Source: a virus | IMG/VR virus record: IMGVR_UViG_3300004369_000156 | Span: 1 to 22,954 of that record | Direction: 5' to 3' (one strand) | Length of the DNA: 22,954 bases | Shown: piece after piece, positions 15,314 through 21,787 of the stretch | Numbering within the stretch: the stretch's first letter is position 1 | Layout: the number at the start of each line of letters is the position of its first letter | Position numbers and translations under genes: made by a program | Notes under the pieces: generated by a model | Told to the model about the DNA's origin: nothing | What the model saw: only the letters and a program-made list of their open reading frames with translations | The model's database searches: none

Positions 15314-15523
15314 TCAGGCGAACGGGTCTTCGTCGGCCTCTTCGGCCGCAACGAAGTCACGGAGGAAATCGATCATCTTACCGATCTGCTTCCGCTGGCC
15401 CTTGGTCAGACCTTCCTCCCAGTAGAGCGAGTTCAGCGAGCTGATCGCCTGCGACGCGAACTGGAACGTGGTCTCCGGGACGAGCCCGCTTGCTGTCTTT
15501 CGTGCTTCAATGGTTTTGTTCAT
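15314..15523 (-). CDS. Small helical protein of unknown function (leaderless)
   Basis: 69 aa, MNKTIEARKTASGLVPETTF then predicted helices (SLNSLYWEEGLTKGQRKQIGKMIDFLRDF) and an acidic tail. The ATG lies 7 nt after the TATAAT of copy 2, with no ribosome site, so it should be translated from a leaderless message. Last gene before the terminator. No family recognised. Confidence 0.78.
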   Translation of the reverse strand: MNKTIEARKTASGLVPETTFQFASQAISSLNSLYWEEGLTKGQRKQIGKMIDFLRDFVAAEEADEDPFA

Positions 15524-15530
15524 GAAGGTT

Positions 15531-15546
15531 ATTATAACGTCTTTAG
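15531..15546 (-). promoter_or_regulatory. CTAAAG-N4-TATAAT promoter element, copy 2
   Basis: The minus strand reads CTAAAGACGTTATAAT, 7 nt before an ATG. The stop codon of the upstream gene (15549-15551) ends 2 nt before the element. Confidence 0.75.
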
Positions 15547-15548
15547 TT

Positions 15549-15728
15549 TTAGAGAATTACCCCGTCTGGGACCTCAGACTTGGCCATTCCCTGCTCCTCC
15601 ACGTTGCCGTACTCTTCCATCATCGACTTCGCGATCATTCGTCGCGCAGAGGGGATGACATATACTGTTACTGCGGCTCCGTCCTCATTTATGGACGTAA
15701 TCTTGTAGATTTCGTGCTCTTCAGGCAT
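15549..15728 (-). CDS. Small protein of unknown function
   Basis: 59 aa. ATG at 15728 is chosen for the excellent AAAGGAGG site 4-5 nt upstream. The sequence starts MPEEHEIYKITSINEDGAAVTVYVIPSARR: an acidic N-terminus, a beta-hairpin-like centre and a helical end. No family recognised. It has its own upstream variant of the promoter element. Confidence 0.75.
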   Translation of the reverse strand: MPEEHEIYKITSINEDGAAVTVYVIPSARRMIAKSMMEEYGNVEEQGMAKSEVPDGVIL

Positions 15729-15751
15729 TTTTCCTCCTTTCATCAGGACTT

Positions 15752-15767
15752 ATCTTATCATCTATAG
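15752..15767 (-). promoter_or_regulatory. Divergent copy of the CTAAAG-N4-TATAAT element
   Basis: The minus strand reads CTATAGATGATAAGAT, matching the consensus at 9 of 12 fixed positions with the same N4 gap. It lies 23 nt before a leadered start with AAAGGAGG. Weaker than the other copies and could be coincidental. Confidence 0.4.
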
Positions 15768-15773
15768 ATTTGA

Positions 15774-15941
15774 TCACTGTCTGATCGAAAGAATAGCCAA
15801 ACTTACACCAAAAGCGGACAAAGACTGAGTGATTCCGCGGTCGAAACCGAAAAATGCGGTAGCCACGGCCGCGAAGCCAATGACTACCGCACTAACGGCT
15901 GCCCAGACTACGTTCCGCAAGCGCGAGAACCAGTCTGGCAT
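15774..15941 (-). CDS. Small single- or two-helix membrane protein
   Basis: 55 aa, MPDWFSRLRNVVWAAVSAVV, a strong hydrophobic segment (about 11-32), then FDRGITQSLSAFGVSLAILSIRQ. Start and stop overlap the previous gene as TGATG, so translation is by reinitiation. The topology would suit a holin or other small membrane effector, but there is no diagnostic motif. Confidence 0.75.
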   Translation of the reverse strand: MPDWFSRLRNVVWAAVSAVVIGFAAVATAFFGFDRGITQSLSAFGVSLAILSIRQ

Positions 15942-16261
15942 CAGGATCCCTTGCGGGTGCGTCCCTTGAGGCGACTCGAAGCGTCGCGGATCGGCGTTCC
16001 CGAGGCAACGATGAGCTTCTTCGCCTGAGCGTAGGTGATTCCGTTGCTCTTGGCGACCTGGTCCACTGTCTGTCCAGCCGCGTACAGTTCTCCTGCCTGC
16101 TGCGCCGAGAGAGTGATGTTGGACGTCATGTCTGTCTGTCTCCTGTTCTGTGTTGTTTGGTGTGTGGGTTGATTCTCGCGAGAATCGCGACTTTCCTCAA
16201 GCTTTAGCCGCGCCTTTGTCATGATCCGCTCGGCTTCGCTGAGTAGAGATTCTGTTGTCAT
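15941..16261 (-). CDS. Small HTH-like protein
   Basis: 106 aa from ATG 16261 (GGAGAG 6 nt upstream). An internal ATG at 16129 (GGAG about 10 nt upstream) would give 62 aa, MTSNITLSAQQAGELYAAGQ onward, covering only the HTH domain. Residues about 52-95 read as a helix-turn-helix (AGELYAAGQTVDQVAKSNGITYAQAKKLIV), with basic tail SSRLKGRTRKGS. Probably DNA-binding. Which start is used, or both, cannot be settled here. A TATAGT sits about 20 nt upstream of 16261. Confidence 0.75.
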   Translation of the reverse strand: MTTESLLSEAERIMTKARLKLEESRDSRENQPTHQTTQNRRQTDMTSNITLSAQQAGELYAAGQTVDQVAKSNGITYAQAKKLIVASGTPIRDASSRLKGRTRKGS

Positions 16262-16321
16262 TGGTCTCTCCGTAAGTAGAACTATACACCGCGTCGTAAG
16301 AAAAGCGATGATGCTCCGTAA

Positions 16322-16468
16322 CTATTTCTTTTGATTCTGCTTGTGATACGTGACCCCCAGAAGAGGCTGCGGCCCACGCATCTTTTTCTGCTCTTGAACG
16401 TTCAACCACGCGGTATACGACGCGCTGGCGATCATAGCCGCCACGGCAAGAATAACTACGACTTTCAT
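16322..16468 (-). CDS. Small membrane-anchored protein
   Basis: 48 aa, MKVVVILAVAAMIASASYTA as an N-terminal hydrophobic anchor or signal sequence, then a short basic tail rich in Gln and Lys. ATGA overlap with the zinc-ribbon gene ahead of it. No family recognised. Confidence 0.7.
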   Translation of the reverse strand: MKVVVILAVAAMIASASYTAWLNVQEQKKMRGPQPLLGVTYHKQNQKK

Positions 16469-16614
16469 TTGATCTTCTCCATGTCGAACTTCTTACGATC
16501 GTGCTTTTCCGGGTTATGACACGTCGGAGTAGTCGTCAACGGCACGAACGTTTTGATCGTGTTACCGCACCTGGGACACCTCCATGTCTCCGGTTTGTGT
16601 TCTTCTTCTGCCAT
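16465..16614 (-). CDS. Small zinc-ribbon-like protein
   Basis: 49 aa. WRCPRCGNTIKTFVPLTTTP then TCHNPEKH: C13-x2-C16 and C32 could bind zinc with a nearby His. Short W-x-C-P-x-C-G proteins ending in a P-x-C-x(n)-H motif are frequent in actinophages. AAGG lies about 9 nt before the ATG. It starts 14 bp after the WhiB gene. Confidence 0.75.
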   Translation of the reverse strand: MAEEEHKPETWRCPRCGNTIKTFVPLTTTPTCHNPEKHDRKKFDMEKIK

Positions 16615-16628
16615 GACGGTGGACCTTA

Positions 16629-16889
16629 TTACACTGCACGAGTGTAGTTGTCTACTTTTTTGGCTTCTTTTTTCTTTTCACGCAAAATCTTCGCGCGCTG
16701 GTTAGTTGTTGTCCCTGCCCACACGCCGACTTCTTGATGTTGTAAAGCGTGTGACAAGCACCGCACGTGAAGATCGCAATTGTCACAGATCTTTCTCGCT
16801 TTTCTCACAGACGTCGCGTGAGTTTCGTCAAAAAACATGTCGAGCTTTCCAGAGCACGGCGAGTCTTTCATCCAAGATATATCTTTCAT
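16629..16889 (-). CDS. WhiB-family Fe-S regulator, canonical
   Basis: 86 aa. C12, C35, C38 and C44 follow the canonical WhiB spacing C-x22-C-x2-C-x5-C (SPCSGK and ICDNCDLHVRC), with the GVWAGT turn at 55-60 and a Lys-rich C-terminus. It would bind a [4Fe-4S] cluster and partner with the host housekeeping sigma factor. ATG at 16889 follows the recurrent AACGACGAAAGGA leader. It lies directly after the proteasome-like gene in a long operon. Compare the atypical WhiB at 14.2-14.6 kb. Confidence 0.92.
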   Translation of the reverse strand: MKDISWMKDSPCSGKLDMFFDETHATSVRKARKICDNCDLHVRCLSHALQHQEVGVWAGTTTNQRAKILREKKKEAKKVDNYTRAV

Positions 16890-16904
16890 TTCATCCTTTC
16901 GTCG

Positions 16905-17498
16905 TTATACAGGCGAAACTTGTTGCATCAAATGAACCGTGCCCCCTGACGATGAGTCTAAGCTGATAGCGATAGTGATCGCTTCTCTGATCATTTTCTT
17001 TGCTTTGTCGATTTGCACAATCGACGCTGTAGAGTCTCCGAGCATCGCGTACAACGCGCCCATAGCGAAGTCGCCGCCTGTGCCTGCCGCATACACTCCG
17101 CTCGCATCTCGAATCCACGAGTAGTCTTCGTCGATCTCGTAGATGACTCCATTGATCGCAGCAAGAATGACCGAGCCATGAGTCGCTCTTTCTTTGGTCT
17201 CGCGAGCCGCATAACCGTGGTCTTCAAAACACGACCGAAGTTCGGGGACGAACTTGCTCGTGATGAATCTGTCAAGTCGCGCGCCGACTAAGTTTCCAGG
17301 CTTTGGCGGAGTAAACGCGTGAGCAAGAATGTTGATCGCTCGTAGATCTCCTGCCGCACCGAGAAGATACGGACCGTTCTTCGCTACCTTCGATGATCCT
17401 TGCCCAAGAATGAACGTTCTTCCATTGTCGTCGGAAACGAGCGAGTCAAATCCAACGATCGCCCAGCCATCGCCTTGAACCGCAAGAACCGTAGTCAC
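16905..17498 (-). CDS. Proteasome/HslV-type Ntn hydrolase
   Basis: 197 aa. After the initiator (GTG) come TT, and AIVGFDSLVSD places D18 exactly 16 residues after T2, as Asp17 follows Thr1 in HslV and proteasome beta subunits. SSKVAK supplies a lysine at 37 near the Lys33 position, and GPYLLGAAGD resembles the glycine-rich strand of the family. Removal of Met would expose Thr as nucleophile. A later segment (GVYAAGTGGDFAMGALYAML) resembles the conserved G-S-G-x-x-A-x-A-A region. No partner ATPase or regulator is encoded nearby, so it would act alone, use host unfoldases, or serve a different Ntn activity. No ribosome site is visible before the GTG; TAATAT lies 6 nt upstream. Confidence 0.87.
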   Translation of the reverse strand: MTTVLAVQGDGWAIVGFDSLVSDDNGRTFILGQGSSKVAKNGPYLLGAAGDLRAINILAHAFTPPKPGNLVGARLDRFITSKFVPELRSCFEDHGYAARETKERATHGSVILAAINGVIYEIDEDYSWIRDASGVYAAGTGGDFAMGALYAMLGDSTASIVQIDKAKKMIREAITIAISLDSSSGGTVHLMQQVSPV

Positions 17499-17502
17499 GC
17501 GG

Positions 17503-17727
17503 TCATATTACATGGTCGACTACAGTCGGCGGCACTTGTACTTCAACTGACTTTACAATCCCGTTCTCTGTGCGAACAAAGCGTCCGATCGGGCGGTCAA
17601 GCAGAATTGAAAGCCGGGTTCTTCCGATGGCTGTTACTACCGCTGTCTCGCCGAGGAGACTCTCTGATCCGCATAAGTTGTTGAAGCGTACCTTGTCGCC
17701 TACATTGAACGCCTCAGTCCGCGTCAT
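17503..17727 (-). CDS. Small SH3-barrel-like protein
   Basis: 74 aa from ATG at 17727, which makes an ATGA overlap with the membrane-protein gene ahead. NVGDKVRFNN, GETAVVTAIGRTRLSILLD and VEVQVPPTVV read as short beta strands of an SH3/KOW-like barrel. Function unknown. It stops 4 bp before the proteasome-like gene. Confidence 0.72.
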   Translation of the reverse strand: MTRTEAFNVGDKVRFNNLCGSESLLGETAVVTAIGRTRLSILLDRPIGRFVRTENGIVKSVEVQVPPTVVDHVI

Positions 17728-17828
17728 CGTCCACGCTTTCGAGTGACGATCATTCCTCCGAGAAGGAACGTGACGATCGCCCACGCGATGGCCGCGACCG
17801 AGTTCGTGATTTCAATATCAAACTTCAT
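17724..17828 (-). CDS. Single-pass membrane microprotein
   Basis: 34 aa: a short acidic start, one hydrophobic helix (VAAIAWAIVTFLLGGMIV) and a basic tail RKRGR. AAAGGAG stands about 8 nt before the ATG, and the stop overlaps the next start as ATGA. The N-out/C-in charge pattern suits a membrane microprotein. Confidence 0.7.
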   Translation of the reverse strand: MKFDIEITNSVAAIAWAIVTFLLGGMIVTRKRGR

Positions 17829-17848
17829 TTAGTCTCTCCTTTATACTG

Positions 17849-18046
17849 TTATGAGATGAGTGGGGCGAGAACGAGTCGCACGTCGAGAAGAAGATCAGAG
17901 ATCTCACTTGCTGAGACAATTCCTCTGTTCCCAGTCTCGTCGAGAGCGCTATCGAGAAGCCGCACGGCCTCGGTAACCGCTTCAATGACTAGATCGGTTT
18001 TGGACATTTCGACTTCTAAATCTGCGTCAGTCATGATGTCGTTCAC
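17849..18046 (-). CDS. Small acidic helical protein
   Basis: 65 aa. GTG at 18046 has GGAG 6 nt upstream; ATG at 18034 is an alternative. The sequence is acidic and helical (TDLVIEAVTEAVRLLDSALD ... ASEISDLLLDVRLVLAPLIS). It follows the ThyX gene by 23 bp. No family recognised. Confidence 0.72.
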   Translation of the reverse strand: MNDIMTDADLEVEMSKTDLVIEAVTEAVRLLDSALDETGNRGIVSASEISDLLLDVRLVLAPLIS

Positions 18047-18069
18047 TATAACTCCGTTTCCTGCACGTT

Positions 18070-18732
18070 TTACGGTGCAACCTTGTCGTTCTTGAGCCAC
18101 GCGTCGTACGTAACGGGCATCGCTCGTTCAAAGTACTTTTCAACCTCGAGAGCGTACTTTCGGATCTCGAGTTGAGCAGTCTCGTGAGTCCGCAAACTCA
18201 AGAAGTTCATCAACGCGCGGGCGTTGACAGTCCAGTAGAACTGTGTAAGCATCGAGACCGGAAGCACGTTTCTCGCGACTTCCTTCGCGACTCCACGCGA
18301 CAGAAGATACGTATAGGCTTCGTAAGCTTCTTGATTGACGTTTGACATTATTTCAATCGTCTCGTTCGCAAGTGAGTCGTCGACTTGCTCGAAGCGATAC
18401 GCTCCAGGCTTACCAACCTGCGTCCGCACGTCTTCTGCCGGTGGAACGTAGAACTCTTCCGGAACCTCAGAATAGCGAGCGGAAAACTCGTTGAACGAGC
18501 CAATACGATGTCGAAACCATTCACGAGCGACAAAGATCGGGCATTTGATGTGAAACCGAAACGCATTGTGTTCGAACGGCGTTCCATGACGCTCCCGCAT
18601 CAGAAAGTTTATAAGACCTTTGTCAACTTCATCAACTTCAGTCTTTTTCTTCGCGAAAGAAACTCGAGCGGCGTTTACGACCGAAAGGTCGTCAGCCATG
18701 GAGTTGTCTAGAAGTACGAAACCCTCGTTCAC
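18070..18732 (-). CDS. thyX: Flavin-dependent thymidylate synthase
   Basis: 220 aa, full length. The ThyX signature is present as RHRIGSFNEFSARYS (74-88). Other family blocks are HGTPFEH (49-55), ARNVLPVS (153-160) and the C-terminal NARALMNFLSLR (170-181). The enzyme makes dTMP from dUMP using FAD, methylenetetrahydrofolate and NADPH, providing thymidine for phage DNA synthesis and independent of host ThyA. GTG at 18732 overlaps the preceding stop (GTGA), so it is translationally coupled. Confidence 0.97.
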   Translation of the reverse strand: MNEGFVLLDNSMADDLSVVNAARVSFAKKKTEVDEVDKGLINFLMRERHGTPFEHNAFRFHIKCPIFVAREWFRHRIGSFNEFSARYSEVPEEFYVPPAEDVRTQVGKPGAYRFEQVDDSLANETIEIMSNVNQEAYEAYTYLLSRGVAKEVARNVLPVSMLTQFYWTVNARALMNFLSLRTHETAQLEIRKYALEVEKYFERAMPVTYDAWLKNDKVAP

Positions 18733-18941
18733 GGGTGCACCCTAGACGGGTGCATCTTGCGACTGTGCTCGAGAATCTCTTGGCGAGTCTCTATGATCTG
18801 TCGCGCTAAGCTCTGGATCATCTCCTCTTTTTTCTGCGCGTCGATGACGACCCACTTTCTTTCGATGATGTCGATCGCCGCAGTGTGCGCGCCCATCTCC
18901 GAGTGAATCTCGACGTCGTATCCCTGCGGATATCCGCCCAT
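18729..18941 (-). CDS. Small coiled-coil-like protein
   Basis: 70 aa. ATG at 18941 has AAAGGAG 7 nt upstream. MGGYPQGYDVEIHSEMGAHT is followed by a charged helix (AQKKEEMIQSLARQIIETRQ, EILEHSRKM). No family recognised. Coupled to ThyX by GTGA. Confidence 0.75.
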   Translation of the reverse strand: MGGYPQGYDVEIHSEMGAHTAAIDIIERKWVVIDAQKKEEMIQSLARQIIETRQEILEHSRKMHPSRVHP

Positions 18942-18961
18942 TTTGTCTCCTTTGTCGTTTA

Positions 18962-19138
18962 CTAGATGTTGTTCGGGATCTCGTGCGACTTCACGAACGG
19001 CGAAACCATCGCCGCACGCACTGCCGAGTAATGAGTCATCCCATTGTAGTGACGCTCCATGACGTACTGCGTCGCGAACGCCTTCGACCACCCCTGCTCG
19101 TGCATCACTCGCAGAATCATGTACTGATAGCTGCTCAT
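18962..19138 (-). CDS. Small protein of unknown function
   Basis: 58 aa, MSSYQYMILRVMHEQGWSKA then FATQYVMERHYNGMTHYSAV, two amphipathic helices of HTH-like length and a short tail. ATGA overlap with the Cys-rich gene ahead. No family recognised. Confidence 0.72.
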   Translation of the reverse strand: MSSYQYMILRVMHEQGWSKAFATQYVMERHYNGMTHYSAVRAAMVSPFVKSHEIPNNI

Positions 19139-19293
19139 GCTACCACGTAGTCTCTCTGGAGGCCGCATTCGGCGTGGCAGATGACCGAGTCGCCACTGAG
19201 GTCGGGGTGACACATCTCGGCGATGTCTTGGTCGATGCGGATGCGCTCTCCGCAGAGCTCGCAACGGGTTTCAGAGTATTTGTGTAGGCTCAT
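19135..19293 (-). CDS. Cys-rich zinc-binding microprotein (leaderless)
   Basis: 52 aa. C11-x2-C14, then C28-H29, C39-H40 and C43 (RCELCGER, EMCHPDLSG, VICHAECG) suggest one or two zinc sites. The ATG lies 6 nt after the TATAAT of copy 3 and has no ribosome site, so the message is probably leaderless. It heads a run of genes that includes ThyX, the protease and a WhiB. Confidence 0.78.
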   Translation of the reverse strand: MSLHKYSETRCELCGERIRIDQDIAEMCHPDLSGDSVICHAECGLQRDYVVA

Positions 19294-19299
19294 GCGATC

Positions 19300-19315
19300 A
19301 TTATACTTTCTTTAG
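19300..19315 (-). promoter_or_regulatory. CTAAAG-N4-TATAAT promoter element, copy 3
   Basis: CTAAAGAAAGTATAAT on the minus strand. The TAA stop codon of the upstream HTH gene (19312-19314) lies inside CTAAAG. The downstream ATG is 6 nt after the element. Possibly the promoter of the whole ThyX-protease-WhiB run. Confidence 0.82.
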
Positions 19316-19650
19316 TTTGTGAAACCTTTCCTCAACTTGGCGACGCGCTCGTCGTGTCTCTGTCTCTTCATCTTCGTGTTCAAAGAGACCATCGACGCTC
19401 TGCGTGCGGTGACAAGCGACTTCTTGCGATTCGTCTTCTTCGCGATCTCGGCGTCGGACAGTCCGGCCTCGACGAGTTCCGCGATATGCCTTCTTGTCGT
19501 CGCCCATCCGTGACGTGTGATCCCGAGTGCTGAGCCCGCGCTGACGACGATGTTCTCGCTTACGCCGAGTTCCTCGGCGATCTGAGCGTATGTCATTCCA
19601 GCCGCATGCATCTCAGGGATGCGGTCAAGTCTTTCGTCTCGTGCAGCCAC
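19312..19650 (-). CDS. Tandem helix-turn-helix protein
   Basis: 112 aa. GTG at 19650 is chosen for GGAGG about 6 nt upstream; extending further would overlap the previous gene. Two homeodomain/resolvase-like HTH units follow each other: MHAAGMTYAQIAEELGVSEN (about 14-33) and ELVEAGLSDAEIAKKTNRKK (about 57-76). The end is basic (KMKRQRHDERVAKLRKGF). A DNA-binding regulator, perhaps of the nearby promoter elements, though this cannot be shown. Confidence 0.83.
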   Translation of the reverse strand: MAARDERLDRIPEMHAAGMTYAQIAEELGVSENIVVSAGSALGITRHGWATTRRHIAELVEAGLSDAEIAKKTNRKKSLVTARRASMVSLNTKMKRQRHDERVAKLRKGFTN

Positions 19651-19667
19651 GAGCGCCTCCAATCTGA

Positions 19668-19832
19668 TTACTCGAGGTCTCCGAATGCGCAGGTCGGCGA
19701 GCAGTAGAACCGCTCTCCGCGCTTGGCGTAGGTCTCTTCGAAGTCGCTGACTGTCGTGTGATACGACCTGTAGCAGGTCCAGCACTGTACCTTGACTTCG
19801 TCGTTCCAGGAGATCGTGTCGTTCATGTCCAT
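19668..19832 (-). CDS. Cys-rich zinc-type microprotein (leaderless)
   Basis: 54 aa. C17-x2-C20 and C44-x3-C48 (QCWTCYRSY, FYCSPTCAF), a treble-clef-like pattern. ATG lies 6 nt after the TATAAT of copy 4, with no ribosome site. Followed after 17 bp by the tandem HTH gene. Confidence 0.78.
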   Translation of the reverse strand: MDMNDTISWNDEVKVQCWTCYRSYHTTVSDFEETYAKRGERFYCSPTCAFGDLE

Positions 19833-19838
19833 GAGTAC

Positions 19839-19854
19839 ATTATACTTTCTTTAG
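19839..19854 (-). promoter_or_regulatory. CTAAAG-N4-TATAAT promoter element, copy 4
   Basis: CTAAAGAAAGTATAAT on the minus strand, then GTACTC and an ATG. It starts 1 nt after the upstream stop codon (19856-19858). Confidence 0.82.
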
Positions 19855-19855
19855 T

Positions 19856-20122
19856 TTAGTCGGTAAGTGCCCAGATCCACGTTCCGTCCTGGAGCAACAC
19901 GACGTCTCGCGGGTGATTGCATCTGTCAACATTGACGTAGTCACCAGATCTCGAGTCCCAGGTGAAGTCAAAGTGAACCGCAACGTCGCACTGATTCTCG
20001 TCTGACTTGTCAAAGAACTCGAGGACCGTACCAAGACCGACGACGATCAAAAACAGTATGGTCGACCAAAAGACCCATCGCACGAGCGTGCGAACCGAGT
20101 AGTAGACTCTCCCTCTCTGCAC
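19856..20122 (-). CDS. Single-pass membrane protein
   Basis: 88 aa. GTG at 20122 has GGGAG about 6 nt upstream; a GTG at 20137 is possible. Basic N-terminus, one strong transmembrane helix (VFWSTILFLIVVGLGTVL, about 17-35), then an external-looking domain with two cysteines and Trp/Asp-rich strands. No family recognised. Confidence 0.75.
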   Translation of the reverse strand: MQRGRVYYSVRTLVRWVFWSTILFLIVVGLGTVLEFFDKSDENQCDVAVHFDFTWDSRSGDYVNVDRCNHPRDVVLLQDGTWIWALTD

Positions 20123-20164
20123 CGCATCTCCCTTCACTAGTCATTGTACGGACTGTAGTTCGAC

Positions 20165-20335
20165 TCAGCAGCAGCAGTCGCTAGCTAAGTCGTCGAAGTG
20201 CCGCTTGATCTGTGCGAGGCTGTCCTCGGACCAGTCGGGGTGATCATTGTTGTCGTCGGCGCAACGCAGCAAACGTTCCGCAGCATCAGCCGTATAGCCG
20301 ATCTCCAGCAGAGTATCCATCATGTACTTGCTCAC
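20165..20335 (-). CDS. Small acidic protein with CCC C-terminus
   Basis: 56 aa. GTG at 20335 has AAAGGA 7 nt upstream. MMDTLLEIGYTADAAERLLR looks like a UBA/HTH-sized helix pair; then DDNNDHPDWSEDSLAQIKRH and the terminal DCCC. A three-cysteine terminus is unusual. Its promoter is copy 5, with a leader of about 25 nt. No family recognised. Confidence 0.75.
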   Translation of the reverse strand: MSKYMMDTLLEIGYTADAAERLLRCADDNNDHPDWSEDSLAQIKRHFDDLASDCCC

Positions 20336-20362
20336 TGTGATTCCTTTCGTCCTTGTGAGATC

Positions 20363-20378
20363 ATTATACAAACTTTAG
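20363..20378 (-). promoter_or_regulatory. CTAAAG-N4-TATAAT promoter element, copy 5
   Basis: CTAAAGTTTGTATAAT on the minus strand, then GATC. The upstream gene's TAA (20375-20377) is within CTAAAG. The transcript is leadered, with an AAAGGA site. Confidence 0.82.
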
Positions 20379-20584
20379 TTCTGAGACCAGTCGTCCCACC
20401 AAACTCGTCCGACGCGCGCGGACTCCGGAGCGTCTTGGACGCTCAAGCCTGCGAGCATCTCGCTCTTGCGGAGAAGCCGCATGAGCTTTGTCACTCCTGT
20501 GGTGGTCATGACCTGATACTTTCGTCCCTGGCCTTCGACCAAGAAACTCACTACGTACTTTTTTGTTTTCGTCGCTGTGGGCAT
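20375..20584 (-). CDS. Small beta-rich protein of unknown function (leaderless)
   Basis: 69 aa, MPTATKTKKYVVSFLVEGQG, then RKYQVMTTTGVTKLMRLLRKSEM and an end containing VGRVWWDDWSQN. The ATG is 6 nt after the TATAAT of copy 6, with no ribosome site. No family recognised. Confidence 0.77.
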   Translation of the reverse strand: MPTATKTKKYVVSFLVEGQGRKYQVMTTTGVTKLMRLLRKSEMLAGLSVQDAPESARVGRVWWDDWSQN

Positions 20585-20590
20585 GTGAAC

Positions 20591-20606
20591 ATTATAACGT
20601 CTTTAG
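20591..20606 (-). promoter_or_regulatory. CTAAAG-N4-TATAAT promoter element, copy 6
   Basis: CTAAAGACGTTATAAT on the minus strand, then GTTCAC and an ATG. The upstream microgene's TAA stop (20592-20594) lies inside the TATAAT itself. Confidence 0.82.
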
Positions 20607-20768
20607 TTCTTGCTTCAGCTTTGCTCTGTGAAGAAGATGATGTCGATGACACCGCGGCACAGACGTCTCGAGGTCGACAGGGTCGCTAAAGATCAGACTA
20701 CCGCGACACGTTCCGTCGAACTCTGTACATGCGTACGCAATATCAAACTTTCTAAACGTCTCGCTCAT
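20592..20768 (-). CDS. Cys/His-containing microprotein
   Basis: 58 aa, MSETFRKFDIAYACTEFDGT then C21, and later RCHRHHLLHRAKLKQELKTL. C14, C21 and C40 with His 41, 43 and 44 could form a zinc site. It overlaps the previous gene by 17 bp. Its final codons run through promoter copy 6, so CTAAAG encodes Leu-Lys in this frame. Confidence 0.68.
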   Translation of the reverse strand: MSETFRKFDIAYACTEFDGTCRGSLIFSDPVDLETSVPRCHRHHLLHRAKLKQELKTL

Positions 20769-21156
20769 TTAGAGTCCCTTCCGGACTTTGAAGAAACGCG
20801 AAGAGATCTTCTTCGTGCGCGCGTTCGCGAATCTTCATCTCGACGTAGTCGCGGAATGTTCTCGCCGCATCCTCGTCTAGCAAATCATCGATGTCGATAA
20901 CTTCGATGTCTTCGTCTTCTTCCGGACCCGGCTCGAGAAGTTCTCCCATCTCGACCCATACCTTGTTTAGAAATCTTTGAGACTTACCGAACTCGTTCTC
21001 GAGTCGAGCCCAGATCGCGCTGGGCGGGATCAGCTCGTTTGTCCGCACAGACTGCTCGATAGCCTGCTTCCGCAGCGCTGAGCAATAGTAGTAGAAGGCT
21101 TCTCGAGTTTCCATCTCTTCAAAGTTACTGTTCGGCATCAAACCGAACTCTGTCAT
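20752..21156 (-). CDS. Acidic protein of unknown function
   Basis: 134 aa. ATG at 21156 lies 1 bp after the TAG of the HTH gene, with AGGATTAGG ahead of it, suited to reinitiation; ATG at 21171 is an alternative. Tyr-rich helix (AFYYYCSALRKQAIEQS), then WARLENEFGKSQRFLNKVW and a very acidic stretch (PGPEEDEDIEVIDIDDLLDE). The acidic domain could mimic DNA or bind a basic partner. No family recognised. Confidence 0.78.
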   Translation of the reverse strand: MTEFGLMPNSNFEEMETREAFYYYCSALRKQAIEQSVRTNELIPPSAIWARLENEFGKSQRFLNKVWVEMGELLEPGPEEDEDIEVIDIDDLLDEDAARTFRDYVEMKIRERAHEEDLFAFLQSPEGTLNERDV

Positions 21157-21157
21157 C

Positions 21158-21400
21158 CTAATCCTGGCCATTGCTGTCAGCCGCCTGCTCTTCGGTTGGA
21201 TTGAGAAGTCTGTTGACACCATCCTTGATCTTCTTGATGTCGGAGTTCTTCGACGCCATCATGTCGTTGAGAAACTTCCTGACGACCCGCGCCTGCACTC
21301 CCGCAGCCTCCGCAACCTTCTCGACTCCGAGTTTGCGGATGTGTTCCGCGTACGCGAACATCGAGTCGACAATCACGCCTGCGTTTAGTTCCTTTGCCAT
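21158..21400 (-). CDS. Small HTH-like DNA-binding protein
   Basis: 80 aa. ATG at 21400 after AAAGGA. Residues about 22-60 read as an HTH: LGVEKVAEAAGVQARVVRKF. The tail is basic then acidic. Probably a small transcription factor or nucleoid-type protein. Promoter copy 7 lies 24 nt upstream of the start. Confidence 0.78.
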   Translation of the reverse strand: MAKELNAGVIVDSMFAYAEHIRKLGVEKVAEAAGVQARVVRKFLNDMMASKNSDIKKIKDGVNRLLNPTEEQAADSNGQD

Positions 21401-21424
21401 CGTTGTTCCTTTCCTTATGAGAAC

Positions 21425-21440
21425 ATTATACTTTCTTTAG
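21425..21440 (-). promoter_or_regulatory. CTAAAG-N4-TATAAT promoter element, copy 7
   Basis: CTAAAGAAAGTATAAT on the minus strand, then GTTC. It starts 2 nt after the TAG of the upstream gene (21443-21445). Leadered transcript. Confidence 0.82.
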
Positions 21441-21442
21441 TT

Positions 21443-21784
21443 CTAACTATCTCTGAACCTGAAGAGAGTCGGTTCGACCAATCGTTTAGCGACTTCAACG
21501 TCAACCGCATCGTCTCCAATGTGCTGCTCGAACTTGTACATAATTGTGCACCGCTCGCACTCATACTCGAGTGCCTTCCCATCAAACACGCTGCAGATCT
21601 CGAGCAGTGTTTTCTCTTCGGGAGTCGAAAGCTTCGCCTTCGCCTCGTCTACCGCTTTGCGGTGCTCCTTGTACTCAGGAGTTTCTACGCACGTGCAGCC
21701 CACGTTGCGTCCGATGAAGTAGTGCATCTCGCTCGCCATCTTGCGATACCACGACGCTTCGTCGAAGAGTTCGGACGGAGTCAT
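21443..21784 (-). CDS. Hypothetical protein with CTC and CERC motifs
   Basis: 113 aa. ATG at 21784 follows the previous stop by 3 bp, with GAGGTG about 8 nt upstream. Helical; cysteines at about 30 and 32 (GCTCVE) and a later C-x-x-x-x-x-x-C-x-x-C region (ICSVF, YECERCTIMY) could bind a metal. No family recognised. Confidence 0.77.
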   Translation of the reverse strand: MTPSELFDEASWYRKMASEMHYFIGRNVGCTCVETPEYKEHRKAVDEAKAKLSTPEEKTLLEICSVFDGKALEYECERCTIMYKFEQHIGDDAVDVEVAKRLVEPTLFRFRDS

Positions 21785-21787
21785 TTG

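Noticed and set aside
17838-17846. TATAAA before the 34-aa membrane gene as a promoter
   Set aside because: It overlaps the AAAGGAG ribosome site and lacks CTAAAG or TGn; more likely part of the leader.
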